Source: Ichthyophonus hoferi
Taxonomy: Eukaryota > Opisthokonta > Ichthyosporea > Ichthyophonida > Ichthyophonidae
Assembly: GCA_002751075.1 (NCBI GenBank)
Contig: NAOQ01000049.1
Span: 49,311 to 112,163 of the forward strand
Length of the DNA: 62,853 nt
Direction of reading: 5' to 3'
The translations under genes and the position numbers were made by a program. Below are positions 32,961-45,940 of this stretch, piece by piece. The stretch's first letter is position 1. Each line of letters starts with the position of its first letter. The notes below the pieces were generated by a model. The model saw only the letters and a program-made list of their open reading frames with translations. It made no database searches and was not told the origin of the DNA.

Positions 32961-35900
32961 AACTATTGTTGGAAAGATCCATAGCATTTTTGTTTACTTT
33001 TTTTCTAAAATAAAACAACCTACCATGAAATTATCGCTTCCTAACATATATTTGGAACAAAATTTATTTAGTTACTAGTCTTTTAAAAACATTGGTTATT
33101 TGTAGGATTAGTTAAAAATGGCTACTATATTAGTAAAAGCTAATTTTAATCACTTATAAGCTTTTTAAAAATTTATCTTTTTTGAAAATAAACTTTAGTT
33201 AGATTGCCCGCATTACCAATCAGTGAGACTTGGACATCCCTTCTAGTCGTACAAAGAATTAGAGGTAATTTGAATGAGACCTTAGAAATCTCAATCCCAA
33301 GATTCAAAATGCTTTGATGCTTAATAACCTGAATGAAATATTGCGCCGAAGCAAAAGGGGTAACAAGCACAGCAGCAAGATAAGCAATAGTACCAACTGT
33401 TGTACTAGTAGCAACTTTTAATATGTGATACTTCTGGGCTTCTGTCACATCCCCAACAGGTTTTAACGCCCATCATCAACTAGCTTCAGAACAGTGGAGG
33501 GAATACCACGATTCAGAGTGTAGAGATATAGGAGACTTGACATTAAATGTTGGTAGAAGCCTTTATTTATTGCATATTATAAAAATATAATATTGGATTA
33601 TTAACGATTACGTGTCGCCTAACAAAAATGTTCATTATTCATATGTATACTAAAAACTTGTGACCAGTAGTCTACTTCCAAAGGAAACTACACATACGTT
33701 AATACGTAATATTCATGTGTTGGAGTGACTAATTGGAGGTACATAACTACTATGTACATTGTTATAGCTTAACACTTGTTTATGGAATGTACCTATAAGT
33801 ATAATAAGAACTAACTGCTAGATGCTATTTCCCGATGTAATGCTAAATTGCTTAGAACAGTACAAATTATTAGTTATTACGTATTGTGGTTCATTTTAAG
33901 AAAAATTGTTTGTCTTTAACAATTGCAGTATATAATTGCTTAATAAGCAATCAAAGCAATCATATAAAAGAAGTGCCTGCCCATGTTGTTTTTATCTCTC
34001 TGTAATTGACAATTATATATTTACTTTAAATATTTTTCCATAGCCTTTGTTCTAATGTGAGTATATGTGCCATTAAGAGTATTTATATACATCACAAGAA
34101 TATATATCATAGTATAGTAAGTTAATTTACTAAAACAAAATGTTCTGAATATGTTGAGTAGTTGCCCTTACAGGAAATCCAAATTTTTAAAAAGCTGCCA
34201 AATTCTGAAAGCTCTAAAAAAAAAAACCAACAGAAACGTATATAGATATATAGATATAACTTTGAAAATTCACTTCTCACTAATGCTCATTACCTAGATC
34301 ATATTCAAAAAATAGACACGGAGGAAATATCATTAGGAATATTTCTAGACATTCCCGAGGAGGGCTCTGTTATTGGGATCATAGAATTTGAGATGAAAAA
34401 CTATACATGAAAGTAATTTCAAAATACTTGAGTAACCCATGAATAGTCTATACTCACATTTTACCTAGTTCGGGTAAACACAGTATATGTTTATTTTTAT
34501 TTAGCTATTGTTTGAATAGTTATGTTACAAAAAGAAGTTTTTTTTCTCTATGTTTTGAATTGTTGTTCATAATGATTTGGCTAATGTTTTATATATTTAA
34601 TATATGAGCAGTCATTCAATGCATAATAAGTTGAATAGTTATGTATCCATAACCGGATGCTAAATTTCACCAAAATATTGTATCTATTTAGGATTGGATA
34701 GCTTGAATGAATCGCAGTAACTGAAAATGTGATATTATACAATATCTTTAAAATAAATAATAAAAGAACTATTGGTCATAGAAAATGTTGTGGACCTCTT
34801 CTATGTATTTATTTGATCATACTCAAAACGTATTGTCAACCACATGAATAACATCAAGTGACATCTGATAGCAAATATGATATAACAAATATTGCATAGA
34901 AGGTGATTTTAAAAGGATATAATCACAAAATGAGTGGTGGTAGCAATTATGTCGAGTAAGGGAAAATGCCAATTCAGGGAATGAAAAATAATTTTTGAAA
35001 AGCGAATTAGGTATAAGATATCCTAATACAATACATAGACAACTTTCCTTCTTAATAATAAAGAAAACACTCTTAATTTTTTTGAACAGTAGGGTTTTCA
35101 AACTTTGACCACAAATCAATATATATAATACACATAATGTAAAAGAAAGCACTTAAAAGCTATATTAGCATGTAAAAAACATTCCACCTTATATTAAATT
35201 AGTAGGAGTTAATATTTGTATATAAAGAACTGAATGTAATTGAAATGATCAAGCGCAGAACCTGATCGTATGTGCTAAACACAAATACAAGGAATGTAAA
35301 ATGATATAGAAGGTATATCTATGTCTCTTATTATTAAATGTAAATTTTGATAAATATTTTACAAAGAGCTCTACAATAGCATAAACCTTATAACAGAAGT
35401 ATATTTTAATATTTCTAGTACAGAACAATATAAACATGTAAGTCAGAGTATGAAATGGTTTGACAGAAAACAAGAAGCAAAACAAAAATAAAAACAAAAA
35501 ATATTTTATTTTTAGTTATTATTTTGATAGATCAAATCTACAGAAATAATAAGATTAAAAAGACCCATTACTATCAAATCTAAGTAAGTAAACCAGCCTA
35601 TATTATATGAAATCCCCGGGCCACACTACTATATTAGAAATAACACCAGCCATAGCTACCAACTAGAGACTGAAGTATTAATTTTTTTTTAAAAAAATAG
35701 ACATAAGAATACTCTATTGGAACAACACATATGCTTAATTGGGGTTACTGTGTTCTCTAACGCTAGACTACTAAGTATTTTTCATATGAAGGTTAAAGTG
35801 AAAACAATCAGCTATGGAAACCATTTATACCAGGCCATATCAAATGTAATTACTAATAATTGTTATTAGCCAATCATCTACTCTCCCATCTCTAGGCAGA

Positions 35901-37114
35901 TTATAATTGGCTAACAACTGGCTCGCAATAAAATTATTTTATCCCCCTACACTTAGTGATCATACAATTTCTAAACCAAATTTCAAAGATGCCTTGATAA
36001 CAATCGAAATTTAGAAATCATTCTAAGCCCCCATATTATTGCAATATAGCTACTATTAATTTATTAATAAGTATTTATACTAAGTATATTCAACTGATGG
36101 TGTATTTTTATAGACACACAAAGGATCGTTTAAAATTTAGATTATGACAAAAATGTTTTTTAAAAAAATAGCATAATATAGGCTTGTTCATATTTATTAA
36201 AATTACACGGATATTTTACTAACAATTATTAGTGAAAAATATTTTACAAACAGTAAATAGTTGGCTAGGGGATATATTTTTTACCAACAGTAAATAGTGA
36301 GCAACGTCCGACTCAATCTGTCCCTTACATATAGGGATTAAATAAGTTCACTGCAGTTTATATTGCGAAGTAATAAGTCTCTGGCTATTGGTTCTTCATA
36401 TCTCGTTTCCTGCGACCAGATAAGCCCTTGTTTGTATCTTTTAGGTGAGCTGACCTACACACCTATTGTGTATACACCATAATCTTTTATTGTATTTTTT
36501 GTTCTTTCACATGGGTAGTGAGGAACATAAGGTACTGAGTCCATACATTTTTTTCTTCAACTACCAGTCCTTTGCTGTTCACATCATTGCTTTGCTTTAG
36601 CCCTTAACACACTAAAAGAAGAAGGAAATGACAAAACCCAAGTCATAACTTAAATAGTTAGTGGGAAGAGCCTTTACTTACTACATAGAGGGAGCTTGTT
36701 GTAGAATACAAGTAACTGATAAATAGAAGGAAGGAAGAGATATGGCGAGGTTTAGAAATATGACAAGAACAATAGACAAAAGAAAAAGGGAAAGGGGAAG
36801 ATAGCATTGAAAAAGTAGAGTTAGAGAGAGGTCATGTCAGTAAAAGAATGAGTAAGAGTATAGGGAGATCGTGGGAGGATAACTATGAGCCAGGTGTCTC
36901 TCTAGTCCCTTGGATGATAGTTGTAGTTAAGACGAGACTCTAGCTGGTGTTTCTGTGCTTGTCTTTGCGAAGGGCTTACACCATGTGTTTGTTTGATAGT
37001 TTTTGATTCTTGGGGAAAGACCCGGTTGTCGGGAGCACATACTTATTGCCAAAAAGGTGTTCATCCTAGACGGCCTACACACCTATAGCTCAGGGCACAC
37101 CAGAGTACCACATT

Positions 37115-40100
37115 ATGGAAGGTGTTTCTATTGCACCCGCCCAAGGCAGCACTAGCCTCCCGCAATTGGACGAGGCTAAGAGTCCAGCCACTGCCGAATC
37201 ACAGGATGTTTCATCACAGGCTGCCCCCGCCACGGTATGTGCTAGGCCAGACTAGACTGTTTATATATATCTGTTCATATATATTGTGCTTTAATAAACG
37301 AAAACTGCTTTGCATGTAACTAAGTGCATTATTATATTATTATATGCCTATTTTATTGGAGAATACACTATCTGTATGTAGGTCTATCTACCTTTCCTCT
37401 TTCTAGTGGTTTTCTAACATATCACTACAGGACGCAGTACGTCTACGTCTGTTACAAGAGCAGATAGCCATAGATCTGGCCAATAGACGAGTGGCACAAT
37501 ACATGCAGGTATGTGATTAGACAGGGGAAGCTATCTCCTCTTGGTGTCAATGGGTGGAAGACACGAGTTTGCACGTATATGTTGCTATATCGACCCATAA
37601 GAAGGTTGACCCGGCGTATGGGCTCTGGTAACCTCTGACCTAGGATGTGCATGCCTAGTCCTTCTATATCTGTATTAATGCTGTTGTCAGAGAACTATCC
37701 ACTCCATGATTGCAGGCAATACTGCTATCACCATCCCATATATGACCCTGGGGAATGTGGCTGGACCTATAGGTCATGGTTAGAGTCTAATATAAGGGAT
37801 GACACAGAGACCCGAACAGTTAGATAAGATTGTGGAACATCGCCGGCAGATTTTGAGAGATAAGACCGCTGTGGATGCCAGGATTAAGGCTTTGGCCGAA
37901 CAGCATACTGAAAATTTCAAGGTGGGTATTGGATATACCCCCTCTCTCTCTAAGGAGATATTTCTTCTATTACATATATAAGGGTAGGGGCCTGGTAAGA
38001 TATATGGGTAGGCATGGTCTGCCAATATAATATACACAGAAATATTTGCTATTATATGATTAGAAGCCATGCAAGGCTTAGTTACAAATGACTTGAGAAC
38101 CCTTTTATAAATTATTTCTGTCTACTGCCTGGATGTGGTGTATGCATTTAGGCTTAATGATTGCAATGGTCTCCCATTAAACATACTAGGGATGGGAATG
38201 GTAGACGGGGGTAGCAAGGCACATGGAGGGCGGTGCTTGTCTGTGTTGTTAGTGCAAGTGACCGGGTTGCCTCTATGTCTAGCCCTAGGGCTGGTGGTGG
38301 TAGATCACATTGTCAATCTTGTATGACTTGCAAACAGAGGAGAGGAATGAGAAAACTCTAGGGTCTGAGATACTCTTGGGGACAGAGGGCCATGACTGTA
38401 CAATATGTGTATGTAAGATGGGATAGGAGTAGGAGGGTGTGTGGTAAGCCTAAAACATCCTGTTTGCATTTAATACATTATCAATCCCTATCGCACGTCA
38501 CTTGTTACTGACCCCTTGACCCGGGTAGATGACTCTCCAATTATTGCAAACCTCAGACCAGATGATAGGGATGGTGCAAGAGAACTTTACCAATATGTTT
38601 CACTACACCGATTCTGCGGAGAATGCCATTGACAACTGGGAAGGTGTCGGCTGTGGGCCTCTCTGGGGGTGTATAAGAGTAGTGGGTAGGTAGGGAATAA
38701 CCGAACTAACTAGGGGGGGCTGGCAGCTATCAAGAGGATTAACCGTCAGCGCAATCATTTGATTAACACCAGGGCCTACATTGATAAGATTTTTACCGCC
38801 CTGGACACAGCCAAGGTAGGCTAGTGAGGGGATAGGCACCGGGATATATTATACAGTGTAGGTTAAGAGGTTGATGCTGTTAATGGTCTCCATATAGAAG
38901 TACAATGACGTAGATGAGTGTCATGAGCGGATAGACTGGATATGGCCTAGGATAGTATGAGCTGCAAAGGCCTGGTAATGTGAGAGGAATAGGGTAGAAT
39001 AATTGAACAAGACAGTTAGGAAGAGGTAAAGCAACCAGAGGGGGCAGTGGTCTCTAACACGTTATGCAGGATCTGGATCGTGAACTAGATCAGGAGGATT
39101 GCAACCTGCTTTCTATTCATAGTAGAAACTCAGACCTTGAAACCTGCCGGTGGGTAATTTTGTTGTGATATAAGTGCAGTCCATTTATTGCTAGATGTAG
39201 GTCCTCCCCTAGGCTGTATGAGTATTATAAAGCCCATGCATGCAACACAGGCATATTCTTTAGGCACTGGGTTAATGGGATAGGAGATTAATTCAAACTA
39301 GGATATTGATTAGTAGTAGACGGTTAATTGGGGTAGGATACTGATTAGGGCAGGGTATTAATCAGTATTCTGATTCCAGTGACGAGCTCTTATACTACGT
39401 GAAAGATGATCATATGCAGCAGAGAGCCCTAAAGACCTATTTCTACGATGTAGACAGACTAGATCTTAAGCTTGAACAACGTGTATGGAAGATATTGACA
39501 GAGGTGGGTACTAAGGGGCCTGGGACTATTATTATTACTTATGTGCAATGCACGGTAGTGTAGAGGTCCAAATATGCAGCTAACACCCTCTACATGGGGT
39601 GATTACTTAGTACATAGGAAAGATAGTAGAGACTGTTACCTAATGAGATGTTACCTACAGTTACTACCCATGGTTCAAAATCGACCCAAGTCGGTAGTAT
39701 CAGCCCTACATATCATAGAAAGAGAGGAGGCCATGGACAAGGAGGCTGCTACTAGTACATATCAACTGAACACTCATCAGAGGCCCAAGAACTACCGCGA
39801 GAAGGTGGGTAATGGCTGATCTAAAGATGAGGAGAGGGGGCGATATCAGAGTTAACTCTGAAAGCACATGCAGGCCTTTCAAACAATAACGGCAGCTGTG
39901 GATGAACGGTTTGATGACATGGTTATTGAAGGAGACTGCCGCACTACTATTGCGAATTTTCGTTCCATTATCCCAGTAAGTGTCCCTGGTCTAGCCTTTA
40001 TCAGGTGGCCGTCATTACAGTATTAATCTGGTGGCGGGTAGGATCTGCTAATCATCAAGGAAAAGGCTGTATCATGCTTCCCTCCCAGTTACAACATCCT

Positions 40101-43100
40101 ACAGTTCTACATTGGCCTTTACCATAATCGTGCTCGTCTGGCCGTTGATAGTTTTGCTGATAATTCAAGTAAATAGGAACACCAGAGAGGGAGGGGAAGA
40201 CGGGAGGGGTATGGGCCATAGCATTGTACTTATGTCTATATACATGGGATGACAGACTTAGAGACCGCCGACATCTGGCTTCTTCTCAGCTATAGTGATC
40301 AATATGCCGAGTACATGGAGACCAAGTTAGCGGTGACCCCCGACCAGCTTAATCCCCCTATGTTGGAAAGCAGGGTAGGACTAGTCTTCTAGCATGGGCC
40401 CTATCTACATATACCTTATCATGTTATTTGTTGACATCTATATTGACACTGGGAAATTAACATGTATAATCCTCTCTGCGGGCTCTGTCTATTATACAGG
40501 GCCAGTACACTTTATATTGGATTGATGTGGGAGTGTTGTAATACTACAATAGGCCCAAGTTGTCACTGTAGTGTAGCCATAGATTGTATTGCTAGATAGC
40601 CCTAACACTAGCCGGCCTGGGGTCTTTTACAGAAAGATGGCCTCATGGACCGTTATGTTGATCTCATCAGCGATAAGATGAAGAGCTGGTGCAAGAACAT
40701 CATCATGTATAGCCCTCTACTGGGTGGGTGGGCTGGCCTCTCCTCATCCTCAACCTTACTAACCTGGGGCTTAACAGGACGGAATGGGAGGAATGGTTTT
40801 CTGGTAAACGCCAGGATCCACCTGACACCAATGTAGACGGGCAGTACATCTCACAGGTCCCTGTAATACTATTCCAAATGATAGATCAACAGGTAAGGAA
40901 TGGTTGGTGGCTGGCGAAGTATGTGCCAGAGATAGATACATGGATAAGCAAAGTACTGATGCAGTTCTTTATAAGCCAATTGTGTAATGTGTGTGCCAGG
41001 CCCTTACATATAGTATTTGTTTGTCATTGGCCTTCATGGTCTACACTCTTCAGAGCACTGTCCAATAACAATAGGTTGTTCTAGCCAAGTAAGGACCAGT
41101 GTGCCAATGACATCACATGACTGTACATGACTCTAGATGTAGACCAATGAGATCAGAGCTAATGTGCGGAATGTGGGTGGTATGTATAGGTAGACGTGGC
41201 CCACCAGGCCAACAATGCAGTCTTCAAGAACAAGGTAGTGAGACGGTGTGGGGCCATGCTGTCAGAGTTTACAACCCAGTTTATGGTGAGTAGGCAGGGA
41301 TGATTTAATGTTGCCTAGGGACAGGGCTAGGGCAGGGAAGAGTACAAACGTAGGGCACCTAACACGAGTGAATTCTATGTACCCTGGGGGTAGGATGCTG
41401 TGACAAACCAGGGCAAACTGTGTATTTCTCAGCAGGGCCACAACGAGTTTTTCCTAGTATATATGGTAAGAAACCCTTAACACTGTGCACTGCTGCTGTG
41501 GTATGGGGTGAGATGGACTCTCGGCGGTGGGGTGGAGGCTAAATGGTATGGGACAGATGGTCATCATCAATAATAGCCAACGCTGCCAGGCCTACTGCGA
41601 GCAACTGTCCACTCGACTAATAGAGGAAGGGACCATAGACGAAGATACCGCCGAGGAAATGAAAAAGGTGATTTTGCCTTGAGCCCTAGGTTGTTTTACT
41701 TACTGTGTTTTATATTATTGAAGTGCTAACATAGGGTGGATGCAGTCTCAAAAGGGCTTTCAAAGGTTGGAGCGACTGGCATCCGATATGCTGATTGACG
41801 TTGTGTTTGGGGATGTGGATGCCTTCTTTGTGCCCCTATTTACAAAGTAAGTTTTGAGGTATGGGCCTGGGTAGGAGTGCTCCGGTACATACTGACCTAT
41901 GGGGCGATAGGTCCTGGTACGCCAATACCCCCGAGAAATCATTAGGCACCATCATGGCCACATTGGAGGATTACTGTTCAGACTTTAAGGTAAAAGTCGT
42001 TGTTGTGTTGATCCTCGCCCCCCCCTCTCTCGCTGACTTTTTTGTTGTCTAGGATCATGTTGCTCGTGATGCGGAGAATGCCTTGCTGTCTGCCATCTAC
42101 CAGACCTTCCTCGCTAAGTATGTCCAAAGAATGTTTGTCAAGAATTTCAAGATAAAACCCGAGGTATGTAATGGAAATGAGAGAGAGAGAAAAGGTAGTG
42201 GGAGGGAGTAGGAGTGGGCAGAGGACTAACTCGAAGGACAGTGTGCAGGTAGAATTAAGGAGGAGATGGATCTGGCACTTAAATTCTTTCAAGGCCTTAA
42301 CGTGCCCCATGCAAAAGAAAAAGAAGGTGCGCTAATGTACCTCTCATTAAGCAGATACATATCTATATAAGGCTATATGCGTGTATAGATGCAACGCTAC
42401 ATCGCCCCACACTCATATACGTAGGTTAAGGTTAATGCTGGGGAGACATTAGAGACCATGTGACCATACATTTATCAGACAGTACAGGCTAGAGAAAGAG
42501 AGCTTTAGGCAGTGGGTGGCAAAAACATGGGCTAACAAGGTATGATACAGAGACTGTCCTGGTCCTGGCCGAGCTCTGTGATGTATCTGAGGAGATGATG
42601 GTGTTACACTATGTAGACCTTAAGACCCGCCAACCCGAGTTAACCTTGGTAGGTGGTGTGCCTGTGCTTTATTGATATGGGGTAGGGCCTAGTAAACGCG
42701 GTTAATATTTTTTATGTTTTGTTGTGTAGCTATAATCTATGGTTACAGAGTAGGTAGGGGGCTAGGGATCAAGTCATTGTATAGAAAGTATAGTCCGGTT
42801 ATGATTTCATGGGGAGTTTTAAAGTATGTTATAATGGCTGTACTGTGATAGACATGGGCTGATTCTTACTGTTCTGTGCGCAGGCCCACGTGGAGCACGT
42901 CCTCCACTCCCGAGATGACCTTAGCCGCAGGTGAGTGTATATTGCAAGATAGTAACAGGAGGGGGTGATTACAGGCTGTGTTGGGTGGTTGGGGAAAGTA
43001 AACCGTTCAACGTAAAATATCATTTATAAAAGTGCTGCAATGGGACAAGTATACAAACATCCTTTACTCTTTTCTCCCACAGTCAACGCCAGGATTTGAT

Positions 43101-43182
43101 GGCCACCATAGAGGCGACCCCAGTCAAGCAAGATAAGAACAAACAATACCTACCAAATTTCTTTTCTGCTATTAAAATCTGA
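37115..43182 (+). CDS. EXOC3: Exocyst complex component 3 (Sec6)
   Basis: EXOC3/Sec6 is a core exocyst subunit that helps tether secretory vesicles to the plasma membrane and binds SNAREs. I joined 24 exons with every phase consistent: 37115-37234, 37431-37508, 37808-37921, 38529-38643, 38727-38815, 38898-38954, 39070-39149, 39380-39503, 39661-39804, 39874-39975, 40042-40168, 40256-40374, 40633-40727, 40778-40892, 41190-41285, 41394-41465, 41557-41667, 41746-41846, 41911-41989, 42053-42163, 42260-42326, 42509-42648, 42884-42930 and 43083-43182. This gives about 800 aa, against about 745-756 in human. Diagnostic segments are RPEQLDKIVEHRRQILRDK, SVVSALHIIEREEAMDKEA, QRPKNYREK, VPVILFQMIDQQ and the tail YLPNFFSAIKI. 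The first 40 codons are a weakly conserved extension. The gene is convergent with FRG1. Confidence 0.96.
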
Positions 43183-43791
43183 GTGGAGTTCCTGGTTGTG
43201 GTGCTATCGACTGGCCCTATAGCTGTGGTTAATATTATCTGAGTATAGTAACCACTCATTTAGGATAATAAGGAACATAGTACAAACCACTATTGGCCAA
43301 CTACCATATTGTGAAATATAGTATTGCTCTCATTCTATTTGCGTATCATCAAGGTAGCACTGTCATCCAATAACTTCCTTCAGAAAATGAGATCTCATGT
43401 CACTTATAGATGGCTTTAATAAGACAAAAGATTATTACAATATGCGTATTGTTTTATTTATGATGTATACCCGTAGCTATGGGGGTTAGGAAGGGCTCCC
43501 GGCACTTTCCCCGCTATTATGACACCTGTTAATAGCCAGTCAATGCTCATACTAAATAGACCTGTAGGCAGGACCATCAGAGAGATTAAAACAAGACCCT
43601 TAGGGGTTAACATTGATTATAAAGTACTGGGTAGCCTAGTTAGATAGGCCTTGGGGAGAATGAGATAGGGTATGAAATGACCTCTGAACCGGGTAAAATT
43701 AATGCCACTTTGTTAGGAATTATTAAAAACATACTATTAGTAGAGGATAACTGCTCCATTCGTGGGCTGTATATATATCCCTAAGTAGTAT

Positions 43792-43909
43792 GAGAGGGTC
43801 CAGTTTAGTCCTTTATTATCCCTCACTCTACTACCACGTAACTTTTGCATTTCCATTTATATTTAGACTGTTCACGTTCCCCGAAAGCCTTGTTTGCAAT
43901 CCACAATTA
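43792..43909. repeat. 118-bp segment duplicated across the gap (left copy)
   Basis: This 118-bp stretch, ending 4 bases before the Ns, is identical by eye to 44368-44485, which starts at the first base after the Ns. It may be a true tandem repeat or an unmerged contig overlap. Confidence 0.95.
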
Positions 43910-43913
43910 CTGA

Positions 43914-44367
43914 NNNNNNNNNNNNNNNNNNNNNNNNNNNNNNNNNNNNNNNNNNNNNNNNNNNNNNNNNNNNNNNNNNNNNNNNNNNNNNNNNNNNNNN
44001 NNNNNNNNNNNNNNNNNNNNNNNNNNNNNNNNNNNNNNNNNNNNNNNNNNNNNNNNNNNNNNNNNNNNNNNNNNNNNNNNNNNNNNNNNNNNNNNNNNNN
44101 NNNNNNNNNNNNNNNNNNNNNNNNNNNNNNNNNNNNNNNNNNNNNNNNNNNNNNNNNNNNNNNNNNNNNNNNNNNNNNNNNNNNNNNNNNNNNNNNNNNN
44201 NNNNNNNNNNNNNNNNNNNNNNNNNNNNNNNNNNNNNNNNNNNNNNNNNNNNNNNNNNNNNNNNNNNNNNNNNNNNNNNNNNNNNNNNNNNNNNNNNNNN
44301 NNNNNNNNNNNNNNNNNNNNNNNNNNNNNNNNNNNNNNNNNNNNNNNNNNNNNNNNNNNNNNNNNNN
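43914..44367. other. Assembly gap (454 N)
   Basis: A continuous run of N between two identical 118-bp flanks. No sequence can be inferred here; ORFs drawn through it are artefacts. Confidence 0.99.
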
Positions 44368-44485
44368 GAGAGGGTCCAGTTTAGTCCTTTATTATCCCTC
44401 ACTCTACTACCACGTAACTTTTGCATTTCCATTTATATTTAGACTGTTCACGTTCCCCGAAAGCCTTGTTTGCAATCCACAATTA
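44368..44485. repeat. 118-bp segment duplicated across the gap (right copy)
   Basis: Identical by eye to 43792-43909. It begins directly at the right edge of the gap. Confidence 0.95.
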
Positions 44486-45940
44486 AACTAACTATATATA
44501 AACTTCTTGTAAATACGTACACGGCCATACATATGTCTATATGATCTTAGATAGTGGCTCTTGGTGAGTTCATCTTGATAATAGAATAAGAAGTTAGACT
44601 AAATTTGAATTTGAATTTCATTTATGTATACTACCATAATCCGTGCCTTATTTCCCCATAATTATCACAAACATTATTAATATAGATAGGTCGCATTTAG
44701 ATTTCCCTTTATCCTGCCTTTTTATCCCAACTCTTAAGAATCATGTTTCCCCTTTTAACCTTTTCCTGACTTCAGCTTCAAATTGATTTATAACCTGGGT
44801 TTATTTTCACCCCAGCGTTTAAATAGATCCTGGCTTTGTCCCCTTTATGACCTCCTCCTATTAGTTTTCCAACTCCGTCCTTTTCTCTTTTCCTTCCCAT
44901 TCACATACATCGCTTAAGCCAGGACCCTGCCTGTTTTCTAGAACATTCTAGGTCCAAGTAAGAGTGTATGGTGTTGCCAAAATAGACTATTAAAGGTTTA
45001 CTAGGTGTACTTCATTTTATAATTTAAGGAAATATTTATTAAGGCCATCTAGGCTGAGTCTAAGTACCTCTTAACTTGAGTCGGAAACAATAAGCACAAC
45101 TGTATAGAATTATAAAAATAATATTCTATATAGTTTGGTATTAGATTAAAAAAATATGAAATAAATGTGAGTATAGGTAAGGTAATGGAGTAGCTGTACG
45201 TGTGACAAAATAGTCAATTAAATACCATTTCAGGCATACCCCATTATAAATTTTGTTGTGCCTATTTTATTTAGAGGTAAACAACTAATGAGTCATCATA
45301 ATAATTTAGACAAAAACCACAAGTTTAAGTGACAACAGTTCACATATTTTAGTTATTCCGATCAAGGTCACCTTGTTACAAATGACAATGACTTACTCAA
45401 TCAGAGTTCATATACTTATCGGAGTTACAAAGACCTAGTAGTATAGACAACTGGTGCATATTTTCAATATACTAGCTGGCTACTGGAGAGAAGTAACCAA
45501 CAAAATCTTGGTTTTCTATTGCATTGGTACTGGCGCTAAACATAATTAATATAAGTGGCCAATCTATCCCACATTTATTTTTAAAGACAATCCCTATAAA
45601 ACATAAATATGTCATTAGTAATTGATGACCCCGACTATATCATAATATCAAACAACCCAAGGAATATAAATGTGCATAAAACTATTCAAAATCGCACTTC
45701 CCGACCAAGTATTGGGGGACACAGAGGAAGATAGGAGCCATGCAAATCTTTACTAGTACTTGATCATACCCTATAGCAAGAAATTTGGATTGGGGTGTTT
45801 CTTAACCCGTAGTGGCCCGCCTATATGATCCCTCCATAAAGAGGCATAATTGCTATAGAGAATGAAGTCCAGCCAAGGGCAAGTTTTCTCTAGAGATCCT
45901 GTGCCTCCACGTGAGAGCCAATGCTGACCTTCTATACTTT

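Larger units (their letters stand above)
30938..37114. other. AT-rich, gene-poor block A
   Basis: About 6 kb, clearly richer in A and T than the flanking gene bodies. I see no conserved gene. It holds diverged repeats also found in block B (31330-31560 and 32750-32960). A minus-strand ORF near 33173-33448 has a hydrophobic stretch (AYLAAVLVTPFASAQYFI) but no recognised family. About 36600-36860 is purine-rich on the plus strand, just before EXOC3. Confidence 0.5.
43183..45940. other. Convergent intergenic region EXOC3/FRG1 with gap
   Basis: This contains the 3' UTRs of EXOC3 (+) and FRG1 (-), an assembly gap, and AT-rich sequence without a recognised gene. Confidence 0.6.

Noticed and set aside
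37122-37319. 65-codon plus-strand frame at the EXOC3 5' end
   Set aside because: Alternative frame of EXOC3 exon 1 that runs into the intron; the frame from 37115 splices in phase to the RPEQLDK exon.
43790-44491. Long ORFs on both strands crossing 43790-44491
   Set aside because: They are open only because they run through the N gap; the flanks are non-coding duplicated sequence.
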